DNA from: an uncultured Coriobacteriaceae bacterium | Lineage (GTDB): Bacteria; Actinomycetota; Coriobacteriia; Coriobacteriales; Atopobiaceae | DNA length: 64,000 nucleotides | NCBI GenBank assembly: GCA_902786015.1 | Contig: CADAAU010000005.1 | Coordinates: 62,001-126,000, forward strand | Direction: 5' to 3' | Part shown: positions 37,378 through 47,067 of the stretch, piece after piece | Position numbering within the stretch: the stretch's first letter is position 1 | Layout of the letters: every line of letters starts with the position of its first letter | The notes under the pieces: model-generated | What the model saw: only the letters and a program-made list of their open reading frames with translations | Databases searched by the model: none | What the model was told of the DNA's origin: nothing | Made by a program: the position numbers and the translations under genes

Positions 37378-39519
37378 ATGGGTGCTTCGAAACATGTTGC
37401 AATCGGCTTGGGAAGACTCACACGCTGGGGCCTGCATACCGTGGCGCGCAGACCCGCCTCGCAGCTTCCCGGTCGGGTTGCGCTCGCCATCGACCCCGGA
37501 GTTATTGGCGAGCTAGCGCGCAAGCTGCGCCGAGGTTCGATCGTCGTGTGCGGCACAAACGGCAAGACGACGACCACCAACGTGCTCGCGGACGCCATCG
37601 AATCATCCGGTCAACGCGTGCTCTGCAACCGCGAGGGCGCCAACATGGCGGCGGGCGTTGCCTGTGCCCTGCTGCCGGGTCGCTGGGCGGACTGGGCGGT
37701 CATCGAGTCGGACGAGCTCTCGACCATTCACGTGCTGCCCGCGCTCAAGCCCACCTACCTCGTGCTGCTCAACCTCTTTCGTGATCAGCTCGACCGCGCG
37801 GGCGAAATAGACCACGTGCAGGACACCATTGTCCAAGCGCTTGCGTCCTCGCCAAACACGGTGCTCGTCACCTGCGGGGACGACCCACTGTGCATGGGAG
37901 TGGCATTGCGTGCAAGCAAGTCCGGAACGAAGGTTCTCACGTTCGGCATGGGCGAGGACCTGGGGCTCGAGCCCGACCGAGTTCCCGAGGCAAAGTTTTG
38001 CCAGGTGTGCGGAGCCGAACTCATCTATGACTATCGCAGCTATGCTCAGCTCGGAGCCTTCAGGTGTCCGAATGGCGACTTTGCTCGGCCAAATCTCGAC
38101 TTTGTCGCCACGGGCGTACGCGTGGGGCACGGGGGCGTCACGCTTGAGGTATGCCACAAAGACGAATACGCTCACCTCAGTACGGGTTTTGGCGGCATCT
38201 ACATGGCCTACAACGTGTTGGCCGCTTACGCCGCATCGAGCCTTGCCGAGGTAGGCGCACTCACGTTCCAAACGGCGCTCGACGGCTTTGCACCTGACAA
38301 CGGACGCCTGCAGCACTTTTGCATCGGAGGGCGAGACATCACCCTCAACCTCGCCAAGAACCCGACCGGATTCAACCAGAACCTGTCGCTTCTCGCCCAA
38401 GACCCCGAGGCCAAGACGGTCTACGTAGTAGTAAACGATAACTATAACGATGGCAAGGACATCTCGTGGATATGGGACGTGGACTTTGAGCGGCTGGCAG
38501 CCGAGTCGAGCGCCACGCAGGTCATGGTTGGTGGCCATCGCGCGAACGACCTGCAGGTCCGCATGAAGTATGCGGGAGTTGACGCGCCTGTGGCCAATTC
38601 CGTGAGCGACGCCCTGGCCACGACATTTGCCCAGCCAGACGGCACCTCGATGTACGTGCTTTGCAACTACTCTGCCCTCGCGCCCGCAAAGGCCGAGCTC
38701 GAATCCTTGGCCAAGGGCAGGATCATACCACGCGAGGAGGCAGCTGCTGGGCCTTCGAAATCCGCCGCCGCGCAGACCGTCCGCCCGCACGAACATGCCA
38801 CCCGCAAGCTCGTGATTGCCCACCTCTACCCCGAGTTGCTTAACCTCTACGGTGACTCGGGCAACATCCTTTGCCTTCGCAAGCGCATGGCATGGCACGG
38901 CATCGAGGTGGAGGTGCGAGAGGTCCATGTAGGCGACACGCCCTCGTTTTCCAATGTCGACCTCGTCTTTATTGGTGGTGGCTCGGATCGTGAACAACGC
39001 ATCGTATGCGACTTCCTCTTGAATCAACGCGAGGAACTCGCCGCCTACGTGGAAGACGAAGGCGTGCTGGCGGCCGTATGCGGAGGGTACCAGCTGCTGG
39101 GCGACTCCTACCTGCTCGGCGACGAGAAGGTACCCGGTCTTTCGCTTGTGGACCTCTACACCGACCGCGGTTCTCCGCGCATCATCGGCAACATCGCAAT
39201 AGAGAGCGACATCGCCCCGCAGCCGATCGTGGGATACGAGAACCACGGAGGCCGCACGCATCTAGGGCCGGGCGTCCGCCCTCTGGGCAAGGTGCTGCAT
39301 GGTCAAGGCAACGACGACTCCTCGGGCTACGAAGGATGCCGATACAAGAATGTGCTTGGCACCTACATCCACGGGCCGCTCCTGCCCAAGAATCCGGGAG
39401 TCGCCGACTGGCTCGTTGCGCGCGCATTGGAAAGACGCTACGGCGCCGCCAGGCTCGAGCCCCTCGACGATACGGTGGAGCTTGAGGCGAATCGCACGAT
39501 GGTGAACCGGCTTTGCTGA
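37378..39519 (+). CDS. MurT-GatD fusion: lipid II isoglutaminyl synthase in one chain
   Basis: 713 aa. Residues 1 to about 440 are MurT: P-loop GTNGKTTTTN at 59-68, the Mur ligase middle domain and DUF1727-like C-terminal part (AKNPTGFNQ). From about 476 on comes GatD: LVIAHLYPELLNLYGDSGN, nucleophile Cys568 in AAVCGGYQLLG, and His665 in TYIHGPLLPKNP. The complex amidates D-iGlu of the stem peptide; in Staphylococcus and Streptococcus it is two proteins. MurT's Cys4 zinc ribbon reads CQVCG ... CPNGD, so the fourth Cys appears to be Gly. ATG 37378 follows GAGGGAG. Confidence 0.92.
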   Translation: MGASKHVAIGLGRLTRWGLHTVARRPASQLPGRVALAIDPGVIGELARKLRRGSIVVCGTNGKTTTTNVLADAIESSGQRVLCNREGANMAAGVACALLPGRWADWAVIESDELSTIHVLPALKPTYLVLLNLFRDQLDRAGEIDHVQDTIVQALASSPNTVLVTCGDDPLCMGVALRASKSGTKVLTFGMGEDLGLEPDRVPEAKFCQVCGAELIYDYRSYAQLGAFRCPNGDFARPNLDFVATGVRVGHGGVTLEVCHKDEYAHLSTGFGGIYMAYNVLAAYAASSLAEVGALTFQTALDGFAPDNGRLQHFCIGGRDITLNLAKNPTGFNQNLSLLAQDPEAKTVYVVVNDNYNDGKDISWIWDVDFERLAAESSATQVMVGGHRANDLQVRMKYAGVDAPVANSVSDALATTFAQPDGTSMYVLCNYSALAPAKAELESLAKGRIIPREEAAAGPSKSAAAQTVRPHEHATRKLVIAHLYPELLNLYGDSGNILCLRKRMAWHGIEVEVREVHVGDTPSFSNVDLVFIGGGSDREQRIVCDFLLNQREELAAYVEDEGVLAAVCGGYQLLGDSYLLGDEKVPGLSLVDLYTDRGSPRIIGNIAIESDIAPQPIVGYENHGGRTHLGPGVRPLGKVLHGQGNDDSSGYEGCRYKNVLGTYIHGPLLPKNPGVADWLVARALERRYGAARLEPLDDTVELEANRTMVNRLC

Positions 39520-39783
39520 GAGCATTGCATAAGGACCCGTTACCAAATCGGGGGGCGTGGCAAGCTTAGCCTTCGCCTCCGCCACAACTAACGCCCTAGA
39601 ATTGTTCATCTTCCCGCTATGCCCACCGCCATTGCTCAGGTCGCCGTGGCCCGATTCGATCCCCATCGCCCGCCTCCTGGATTGAATAGTAACAATTCTC
39701 ATCTTGGCCCATCGGAAGAATTGCCTTTGGAGAAAAGCCCCTCGCTCAAAGCTATAGAATTGATTTTGAGAAACATAGAGGGG

Positions 39784-41151
39784 ATGCGTATGTCAACCAA
39801 AAACGAAGCCGCAGAGTATGATCGCATGACAGAAGAGCCGGTCTCGAAGCTGGTGACGACGCTCGCCATACCGGCAATCGTCTCGATGATGATCACCAGC
39901 GTGTACAACCTCGTCGACACGGCTTTCGTCGGCACCCTTGGCACTAGCGCTAGCGGCGCCGTCGGCATCGTGTTCGGCTTCATGGCCATCATCCAAGCGT
40001 TTGGTTTCATGTTTGGGCAAGGGGCGGGCAGCATCGTCTCGCGCGCCTTGGGACAACGGGACCAGACGAAGGCCTCCGCACACGCATCCCTCGGGTTCGT
40101 CACAGCCTTCGTGAGCGGCCTCGCCATCGCCCTCGTCAGCTTCTTTGGACTCGATAGACTCGTGTATCTTTTGGGCAGCACCCCAACCATCGCGCCATAC
40201 GCAAAGACCTATATCTCGCTCATCCTCGTAGCCGCCCCGTTCATGTGCTCAAGCTTCGCGCTCAACAACATCTTGCGCTACGAGGGAAAGGCGGTCCTCG
40301 GCACCATCGGAATGGGGATAGGCGCCGTGCTCAACATGTTCGGAGACTTCCTTTTTATGTCAGTGCTTGGCATGGGCATCTTTGGGGCGGGGCTTTCGAC
40401 GGCAATCTCTGAGTTTGTGAGTTGGTGCGTTCTGCTCAGCATGTTCCTAACGGGCAGGACCGCGACAAACCTCAGTCTGGATGCCCTGCGACACGCACGC
40501 CCCCTTTTCCTCGCCGACATCGTGGCAACCGGTTTGCCCAGCCTGCTACGTCAGGCACTCAACAGCGTCACTACGGTTATCCTCAACAGCTGCTGTGCAG
40601 TGTATGGGGATGCTGCTGTCGCGGGCATGAGCATAGTCTCGAAGGTCGTGTTCTTTGCCTTCTCCCTTGCTCTGGGCATTGGACAGGGATTCCAACCAGT
40701 GGCGGGCTTCAACTACGGGGCAAAGCGATACCGCCGCGTAAGGGCGGCGTTTCGCTTTGCCTGCATTGCATCCCAGGTAGTAATCGTGATAGGGTCGGTC
40801 GTTCTGTTTGTGTTTGCCGAGCCCATCATCTCCTGCTTCAGGGACGACCCGGATGTCTTGATGGTAGGCGTGCGTGCCCTGCGGCTGCAGGCGGTCGCGC
40901 TTCTCGCGCTGCCCGTATGCGTAATGTGCGAGATGCTCTACCAAAGCTGTGGTCACCGTGCAGGGGCGACATTCCTCTCGTGTTTGCGAAATGGACTGCT
41001 GTTTGTGCCACTTTTGCTCATATTGTCTGCAACGCGCGGCCTCGCGGGCATCCAAGAGGCGCAGCCACTCTCGTTCGTGCTTTCTCTCCCCGTCACATTG
41101 CCCTTCATCGTGCGTTTTTTCCGGAATCTGCCAAAGGATGAACTAGCCTAA
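39784..41151 (+). CDS. MATE family efflux transporter
   Basis: 455 aa with about twelve hydrophobic segments and the two-fold MATE repeat. Typical segments are PAIVSMMITSVYNLVDTAFV, GQGAGSIVSRALGQRD and a second-half GIGQGFQPVAGFNYGAKRY. Exports drugs or metabolites using Na+ or H+. Start ATG 39784 after AGAGGGG; ATG 39790 is also possible. The gap 39520-39783 before it holds no recognisable element. Confidence 0.9.
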   Translation: MRMSTKNEAAEYDRMTEEPVSKLVTTLAIPAIVSMMITSVYNLVDTAFVGTLGTSASGAVGIVFGFMAIIQAFGFMFGQGAGSIVSRALGQRDQTKASAHASLGFVTAFVSGLAIALVSFFGLDRLVYLLGSTPTIAPYAKTYISLILVAAPFMCSSFALNNILRYEGKAVLGTIGMGIGAVLNMFGDFLFMSVLGMGIFGAGLSTAISEFVSWCVLLSMFLTGRTATNLSLDALRHARPLFLADIVATGLPSLLRQALNSVTTVILNSCCAVYGDAAVAGMSIVSKVVFFAFSLALGIGQGFQPVAGFNYGAKRYRRVRAAFRFACIASQVVIVIGSVVLFVFAEPIISCFRDDPDVLMVGVRALRLQAVALLALPVCVMCEMLYQSCGHRAGATFLSCLRNGLLFVPLLLILSATRGLAGIQEAQPLSFVLSLPVTLPFIVRFFRNLPKDELA

Positions 41152-41247
41152 AGCGCCATCGCGGCCAATCACAACCAGCCCGATCCACATTAGTGCGAAT
41201 TGTAAAACGTGCGTCCAACAAAACCCCTGTTGGCAGCAAATCCATTT

Positions 41248-41292
41248 TCTAATTTCCGCACTGCATAAAATACACAGTGCGGAAATTAGAAT
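41248..41292. promoter_or_regulatory. Perfect 17-bp inverted repeat between the MATE gene and the aromatic operon
   Basis: Arms 41248-41264 and 41276-41292 are exactly complementary (core CTAATTTCCGCACTG) with an 11-nt AT-rich loop. It lies 219 bp upstream of the DAHP synthase start. Either an operator for the aromatic operon or a terminator for the MATE gene; no U-run follows. Nothing else is seen in 41152-41510. Confidence 0.5.
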
Positions 41293-41510
41293 TCGCAAAC
41301 TGTGCCAACTGGGCTTTTGTGGATAGGACTCGCTAAAAATCACACTAATCGAGTTTCGACCGTCCAGCAATTGCATCAGCAGCAAATCAAACGTGATGCG
41401 GCACGACGATTCGCCACACATAGCCGACTTGTTACATGCGGAAAGAATAACCATATCATCGTGATACTATGACAGGCTGCATAAACATTACTCGGCAAGG
41501 AGGCCCGACA

Positions 41511-42536
41511 ATGATCGCAGTAGTCAAAAGCGCGGCAACCCAGGAGCAGCTCGACCAGTTCGTCTCTTGGATTGAATCCCGCGGCTTCAAGACGCACGTC
41601 TCACAAGGTGACAACGAGACCATCGTGGGCATCATTGGTGACACGACGCAAATCGATCCGTTCCTGCTCGAATCCATGAGCATCATCGAGCGTGTACAGC
41701 GTGTTTCGGAACCCTTCAAAAAGGCAAACCGCAAGTTCCATCCAGAGGACACCGTTGTCGACTGCGGTCACGGCGTGCTCATAGGTGGCGGTCACTTCCA
41801 AGTGATGGCCGGCCCCTGTTCGGTTGAGGGAGACAACCTCATACAGATAGCCCGTGCCTGCAAGCAAGCGGGCGCGACAATGCTGCGTGGAGGCGCCTAC
41901 AAGCCCCGCACCTCGCCCTACGCCTTCCAAGGCATGGGCGAAGAGGGACTCGACCTCCTGCTTGAGGCATCCGCCGAACTCGACATGCCCATCGTCAGCG
42001 AGGTCATGGACCCGCGCGACGTGCAGCTCTTTGTAGACAAGCACATCGACGTTATGCAGATCGGAGCCCGCAACGCACAGAACTTCAACCTCCTCAAAGA
42101 GGTTGGAAAGACCACCACACCCGTTCTGCTCAAACGCGGCATCGCCGGCACCGTTGACGAACTGCTCATGGCAGCCGAATACATCATGAGCGAGGGCAAC
42201 CCCAACGTCATCCTGTGCGAGCGCGGCATCCGCTCCTTCGAGACCCGCACCCGCAACACCTTTGACGTGAACGCAATTCCAGTGCTCAAGCACCTGAGCC
42301 ACCTGCCCGTAGTCGGCGACCCGAGTCACGCCACCGGATACACTCGCTACGTCCGCCCAGCCGCCTACGCGGCAACGGCGGCAGGAGCCGACGGCCTCGA
42401 AATCGAAGTGCACAACTGCCCCAGCGAGGCATTCTCGGACGGCGCCCAGGCGCTCACACCCGACCAGTTCACAGACGCCATGCGCCGCATCGCACTTATC
42501 CGCGATGCCATAACGGCCGACCTCCAAGGGGAATAG
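41511..42536 (+). CDS. aroF: DAHP synthase (3-deoxy-7-phosphoheptulonate synthase), type I beta
   Basis: First step of the shikimate pathway. 341 aa. A small N-terminal ferredoxin-like/ACT-like domain (about 70 residues) precedes the barrel, as in the Bacillus/Thermotoga type, and may mediate feedback inhibition. Core motifs are MAGPCSVEG, LRGGAYKPRTSPYAFQG, QIGARNAQNF and the metal-site DPSHATG. Start ATG after AAGGAGG. Heads the aromatic gene run; 6 bp to tyrA. Confidence 0.94.
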   Translation: MIAVVKSAATQEQLDQFVSWIESRGFKTHVSQGDNETIVGIIGDTTQIDPFLLESMSIIERVQRVSEPFKKANRKFHPEDTVVDCGHGVLIGGGHFQVMAGPCSVEGDNLIQIARACKQAGATMLRGGAYKPRTSPYAFQGMGEEGLDLLLEASAELDMPIVSEVMDPRDVQLFVDKHIDVMQIGARNAQNFNLLKEVGKTTTPVLLKRGIAGTVDELLMAAEYIMSEGNPNVILCERGIRSFETRTRNTFDVNAIPVLKHLSHLPVVGDPSHATGYTRYVRPAAYAATAAGADGLEIEVHNCPSEAFSDGAQALTPDQFTDAMRRIALIRDAITADLQGE

Positions 42537-42542
42537 AGCATC

Positions 42543-43442
42543 ATGGACACGAACACACCTACTCATCCCAGCGTACCGACAGATGCCACGTACGTACCTG
42601 GACGCGTGGGCATCTTTGGCCTTGGTCTTATAGGCGGATCGTTTGCCAAAGCGCTCCACGCCGAAGGCCGCGAGGTGTACGGCTGGAACCGTACACAAGC
42701 AACGCTGGAGCTTGCCAAAATCGAGTGCCTCGATGGGTCTTTGGACGACGAGATCATTCCGACGTGCGAGCTCCTCGTCCTGGCAGGCTACCCCAAGGTA
42801 TCGGTCGAGTGGCTCAGGCGCATCGCAAAGCTCATCTCTCCGGGCGCCATTGTCATCGACGTGGTGGGCATCAAGCGAAGCATCTGTAGGGACTGCTTCG
42901 AGTTGGCACAGGATATGCCTTGGTACTTTGTGGGATGCCATCCCATGGCCGGAACCCATTTCTCGGGCTTTGCCTACACGCGTGCCGACATGTTCTGCGG
43001 GGCGCCCATGGTGGTGGTCCCGCCACAAAACATGGACGACTTCTTGCGTCTTGACGTGCTCGAACGCCTCAAGCAGCTTCTGGAGCCGTGCGGTTTTGGC
43101 AGCTACACGCTTTCCACGGCGCCTCAGCACGACGAGGTCATCTCCTTCACCTCTCAGCTCGCGCACGTGGTGTCGAACGCCTATGTAAAGAGCCCCACCG
43201 CACGAGTGCACGCGGGCTTCTCGGCTGGAAGCTACAAGGACCTTACGCGCGTGGCACAACTCAACGCACGTATGTGGAGCGAGTTGTTCCTCGAGAACGG
43301 CGATTATCTCTCGAACGAAATCGGCATTCTTATAGACAACCTCCAACAGTACAAAGACGCTATCGACGAAGGTGATGCAGAGCGGTTGGAGTCCCTTCTT
43401 GCCGATGGAGACCGTTGCAAGAGGGAGATCGACGGACAATGA
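42543..43442 (+). CDS. tyrA: Prephenate dehydrogenase
   Basis: 299 aa. NAD-binding fold GIFGLGLIGGSFAKAL at the N-terminus, then GCHPMAGTHFSGF with the catalytic His. Makes 4-hydroxyphenylpyruvate for tyrosine. No ACT domain follows. The stop overlaps the aroB start (ATGA). Confidence 0.93.
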   Translation: MDTNTPTHPSVPTDATYVPGRVGIFGLGLIGGSFAKALHAEGREVYGWNRTQATLELAKIECLDGSLDDEIIPTCELLVLAGYPKVSVEWLRRIAKLISPGAIVIDVVGIKRSICRDCFELAQDMPWYFVGCHPMAGTHFSGFAYTRADMFCGAPMVVVPPQNMDDFLRLDVLERLKQLLEPCGFGSYTLSTAPQHDEVISFTSQLAHVVSNAYVKSPTARVHAGFSAGSYKDLTRVAQLNARMWSELFLENGDYLSNEIGILIDNLQQYKDAIDEGDAERLESLLADGDRCKREIDGQ

Positions 43443-44518
43443 GCACGAGCACGCAAACCGTTCACGTACACACCACGTCGCGCGATTACGACGTCCTCGT
43501 AGGCAATAACCTCCTGGCACAGACAGGGGCGCTCGTCCGCAAGGCTGGCGCCTTTGACGCCGCCTTTGTCGTGAGCGACACGAACGTAGCACCCCTCTAC
43601 CTCGATCGGGTCCGCACGTCGCTCGAAGCGGCAGGGTTTGCCACACAGAGCGCCGTCGTGGAGGCTGGAGAGCGCCACAAGAACCTAGCGACATTCGGCA
43701 CCATCCTAGAGGGCATGGCTCGCGCGGGCCTGACGCGCGACAGCGTGGTAATCGCGCTCGGCGGCGGCGTCGTAGGCGACATGGCCGGCTTTGCTGCCGC
43801 AAGCTACATGCGCGGAATCCAGGTAATTCAGGTTCCCACAACGCTGCTCTCGATGGTCGACTCGTCGGTTGGCGGCAAGACGGCCATCGACCTGAGCTGC
43901 GGAAAGAATCTTGTCGGAGCCTTCTTGCAGCCCACGCTCGTAATCGCTGACGTTAGCTGCCTTATGACGCTTGAGCATGAGGTGTTCATCGACGGACTTG
44001 GCGAAATCGTAAAGCATGGCGTTTTGGCAGACGAGGAGCTGTTTGACCAGCTCACCCACTCCCCTCTGCGTCAGGACAGCGACCCTTCGTACCTCGTGCA
44101 TGTGGTCGCGCACAACGTATCCATAAAGCGCGACGTCGTCGGCGCCGACGAACAAGAGCATGGCGTACGCCAGACGCTCAACCTCGGCCATACCATCGGG
44201 CACGCCATCGAGGCCGCAAGCGGATACACACTCGGTCACGGCCATTGCGTCGCCGCCGGCCTATGTTGCGTCTCTCGGGCAGCCGAGAAGCTCGGCTGGG
44301 CCCCTGCCGGTATGTCCGCTCGCATCGACGCCTGCGTGACAGCCCAAGGGCTGCCCACCACAACCGACATCAGCACCGGCGAACTCTTTGCGCAGGCAAC
44401 ACACGACAAGAAACGGCACGGGTCGGGCGTCAACCTGGTAGTGCCCACCGGTATTGGGAGCGTCGAGATGCGCCACGTATCGCTTGACGAATTGGCACAG
44501 ATCATCGAGCTTTCATAG
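43439..44518 (+). CDS. aroB: 3-dehydroquinate synthase
   Basis: 359 aa. NAD- and metal-dependent cyclisation of DAHP. Family motifs are ALGGGVVGDMAGFAA, PTTLLSMVDSSVGGKTAIDL, GLGEIVKHG and the zinc His in NLGHTIGHAIE. It is followed by a strong hairpin, so transcription of the first aromatic segment may end here. Confidence 0.96.
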   Translation: MSTSTQTVHVHTTSRDYDVLVGNNLLAQTGALVRKAGAFDAAFVVSDTNVAPLYLDRVRTSLEAAGFATQSAVVEAGERHKNLATFGTILEGMARAGLTRDSVVIALGGGVVGDMAGFAAASYMRGIQVIQVPTTLLSMVDSSVGGKTAIDLSCGKNLVGAFLQPTLVIADVSCLMTLEHEVFIDGLGEIVKHGVLADEELFDQLTHSPLRQDSDPSYLVHVVAHNVSIKRDVVGADEQEHGVRQTLNLGHTIGHAIEAASGYTLGHGHCVAAGLCCVSRAAEKLGWAPAGMSARIDACVTAQGLPTTTDISTGELFAQATHDKKRHGSGVNLVVPTGIGSVEMRHVSLDELAQIIELS

Positions 44519-44522
44519 CATG

Positions 44523-44567
44523 ATCTCGTGTGCCCCTCGGGGAGTATCCCCGAGGGGCACACGAGAT
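44523..44567. terminator. Perfect 20-bp stem with 5-nt loop after aroB
   Basis: Arms 44523-44542 and 44548-44567 are fully complementary (ATCTCGTGTGCCCCTCGGGG). No T-run follows. The loop region GGGGAGTATCCCC shares its core with the palindromes at 50.6 and 54.7 kb, so it may be a member of the same dispersed family used as a terminator. Confidence 0.6.
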
Positions 44568-44627
44568 ACATAACCTTGTTTGTCGTGGGTTATACTAGTT
44601 CGACCCCACACAGAGGAGCACTCACGA

Positions 44628-45869
44628 ATGAACATCACCATCGAGCCGGCCACATTGCACGGAGCCATCCCCGCCGTCGCCTCGAAGTCCATGGCGCATC
44701 GTCTTTTGATTCTATGCGGACTTGCGCAGTCTTCCACACAGCTTGAGTGCTCCACGACCTCAAAGGACATCGAAGCGACGCAGCGCTGTCTCGAGGAGAT
44801 CGCCTCCGGTCGCGATTCCCTCGTGCTCGATTGCGGAGAATCTGGCTCCACCCTGCGTTTCTTGCTGCCCGTGGTGGGAGCCTTGGGCCGCTCGGCCCGC
44901 TTCGTTCGCAGGGGTCGTCTCGCTCAACGACCGCTCGCGCCTCTTGACGAACAGCTCTGGGCACACGGGATGCATCTGTCAGAGGATGGAGACGACCTCG
45001 TGGTGTCGGGTCAGCTGCGTGGCGGCACCTTCTCGTTGCCTGGTGACGTGTCTTCGCAATACGTCAGCGGACTGCTCATGGCCGCACCGCTCCTGCCGGA
45101 TCCCATGGAGGTGTTCGTAAGCACTCCCGTACAGTCGCGACCCTATGTGGACCTCACCATAGAGGCGCTCGCCCAGTTCGGAGTCCACGTGGTCGTCGGT
45201 CGTGTGGGAATGGGAGCCTCGACCTGCGAACGCTTCGCTCTTAATCCATGTGCTTTGTGCGGTCCCAAGACAATCGTGGTGGAAGGCGATTGGTCAAACG
45301 CCGCATTTTGGCTTGCCGCCGGAGCATTGGAACCAGAAGGCATCACAGTCGTGGGCCTTGACCTCATGAGTCCCCAAGGTGACCGTGCCATTCTGGCAGC
45401 ACTCGCCTCCTTTGGGGCCCGAATTGCCCGCAAGGGCAACGCAGCACGGGCCACCCGCGATCACCCGCGCCCATCGTCGATGGATGTGAGCGCCATCCCG
45501 GACTTGGTCCCTCCGCTCGCCGCAGTGGCAGCCACGACCCCAGGCACGAGCAAGCTTCGCAACGCCGGAAGGCTCCGACTCAAGGAGTCCGATCGTCTGT
45601 CATCCGTATCTGCCGCCGTCAACGCCCTCGGCGGAAAGGCATCCGTCATCGAAGACGACCTCCACATAGAGGGAGTCGAGCACCTTGAAGCTGGCACCGT
45701 GGATGCCGCCAACGACCATCGCATCGCCATGATGGCCGCCATCATGGCAACCCATGCAAAAGGCCCCGTTACCATACAGGGCGCCGAATGCGTCGCAAAG
45801 TCGTATCCGGGCTTCTGGGATGATTATCGCCTCCTTGGAGGCTCCATCAAAACACAGGGCGTCAAATAG
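44628..45869 (+). CDS. aroA: EPSP synthase (3-phosphoshikimate 1-carboxyvinyltransferase)
   Basis: 413 aa. Substrate loops ASKSMAHRLLIL, CGESGSTLRFLLPV, SSQYVSGLLMAAP and LRLKESDRLSS match the family. ATG 44628 after AGAGGAGCA. A -10-like TATACT at 44591 could give it its own promoter after the hairpin. Confidence 0.95.
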   Translation: MNITIEPATLHGAIPAVASKSMAHRLLILCGLAQSSTQLECSTTSKDIEATQRCLEEIASGRDSLVLDCGESGSTLRFLLPVVGALGRSARFVRRGRLAQRPLAPLDEQLWAHGMHLSEDGDDLVVSGQLRGGTFSLPGDVSSQYVSGLLMAAPLLPDPMEVFVSTPVQSRPYVDLTIEALAQFGVHVVVGRVGMGASTCERFALNPCALCGPKTIVVEGDWSNAAFWLAAGALEPEGITVVGLDLMSPQGDRAILAALASFGARIARKGNAARATRDHPRPSSMDVSAIPDLVPPLAAVAATTPGTSKLRNAGRLRLKESDRLSSVSAAVNALGGKASVIEDDLHIEGVEHLEAGTVDAANDHRIAMMAAIMATHAKGPVTIQGAECVAKSYPGFWDDYRLLGGSIKTQGVK

Positions 45870-45913
45870 AACATCGAGTAGACGCCCAGCCACACGCAAG
45901 GAGGTTTGACCAG

Positions 45914-47059
45914 ATGAGTTCGACATTTGGCACGACGCTGCGCGTAACCATTTTTGGCCAGTCCCATTCCGAGGCGATCGGCTGCGTGGTAGAAGGTCTT
46001 CCGAGCGGCTTCGCCCTCGACCTCAACAAGCTCCAGGCCTTCATGGATCGACGTGCACCAGGAAAGAACCGCTGGTCGACCCCGCGCAAGGAGGCCGACA
46101 TGGTGCGCATCGTAAGCGGCCTAAACCAAGAGGGCAAGACCTGCGGCGCACCGCTTACCGCCCTCATCGCAAACACCAACACCCGCTCGGGCGACTACGA
46201 CGAGCTTCGCCGCATTCCCCGACCAGGCCATGCCGACTTTGCCGCGCATGCCAAGTGGCAAGGAGAGCAGGACGTGAGCGGTGGCGGACACTTCTCGGCA
46301 CGTCTCACCGCACCGCTTTGCGTCGCAGGGGGCATCGCCTTACAAGTCCTGTCGGAGCGCGGCGTAAGAATAGGTGCCCATATCGCGCAAGTCGGCACCA
46401 AAGTCGACGAGCCCTTTGATGCGATAGATCTCCGTGACGAGTCTCGCACGCATCTGTCGAGACAGCTCGATACGCTTGCCTGCGCCCAGCCAGAAGGCTT
46501 CCCCACCATCAGCAAGGAAGCAGGCAACCGCATGCGTGACATTATAGAGACGGCACGCGCACAACGGGATTCCGTGGGCGGCATGGTGGAATGTGTGGCA
46601 ATCGGTCTTCCGGCTGGCATCGGCGGGCCGCGCTACGACGGCATACAGGGCACCATCGCACGCATCGTATTTGGCATTCCAGCAGTAAAGGGACTCGAGT
46701 TCGGAGCGGGATTCCGCGTGGCTAGCATGTACGGCTCGCAGAACAACGACCCCTATCGCATGCAAGACGACCGGCCGGTACCCACAACCAACAATGCCGG
46801 CGGCACACTCGGCGGCATCTCGACGAGCGCTCCGGTGCTCTTTAGGATGGTCGTCAAGCCAACACCAAGCATCTCACGGCCTCAATCCTCCGTTGACCTT
46901 ATCGATAAACGCGACGCGACGCTCGAGGTCCGCGGACGCCACGACCCCTGCGTTGCTCCGCGGGCGGTCCCCATCGCCGAAGCCGCCATGGCGCTTGCGC
47001 TGCTCGACAGCTGGCTTTCGTTTCCACCCGCGCCTCGTTTCTCACCGATACAAAGGTAG
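45914..47059 (+). CDS. aroC: Chorismate synthase
   Basis: 381 aa, FMN-dependent. Signatures are FGQSHSEAIGCVVEGLPSG at the N-terminus, RPGHADFAAHAKW, GGHFSARLTA, and RHDPCVAPRAVPIAEAA near the end. Start follows AAGGAGG. 8 bp before pheA. Confidence 0.96.
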   Translation: MSSTFGTTLRVTIFGQSHSEAIGCVVEGLPSGFALDLNKLQAFMDRRAPGKNRWSTPRKEADMVRIVSGLNQEGKTCGAPLTALIANTNTRSGDYDELRRIPRPGHADFAAHAKWQGEQDVSGGGHFSARLTAPLCVAGGIALQVLSERGVRIGAHIAQVGTKVDEPFDAIDLRDESRTHLSRQLDTLACAQPEGFPTISKEAGNRMRDIIETARAQRDSVGGMVECVAIGLPAGIGGPRYDGIQGTIARIVFGIPAVKGLEFGAGFRVASMYGSQNNDPYRMQDDRPVPTTNNAGGTLGGISTSAPVLFRMVVKPTPSISRPQSSVDLIDKRDATLEVRGRHDPCVAPRAVPIAEAAMALALLDSWLSFPPAPRFSPIQR

Positions 47060-47067
47060 GTCTTACC

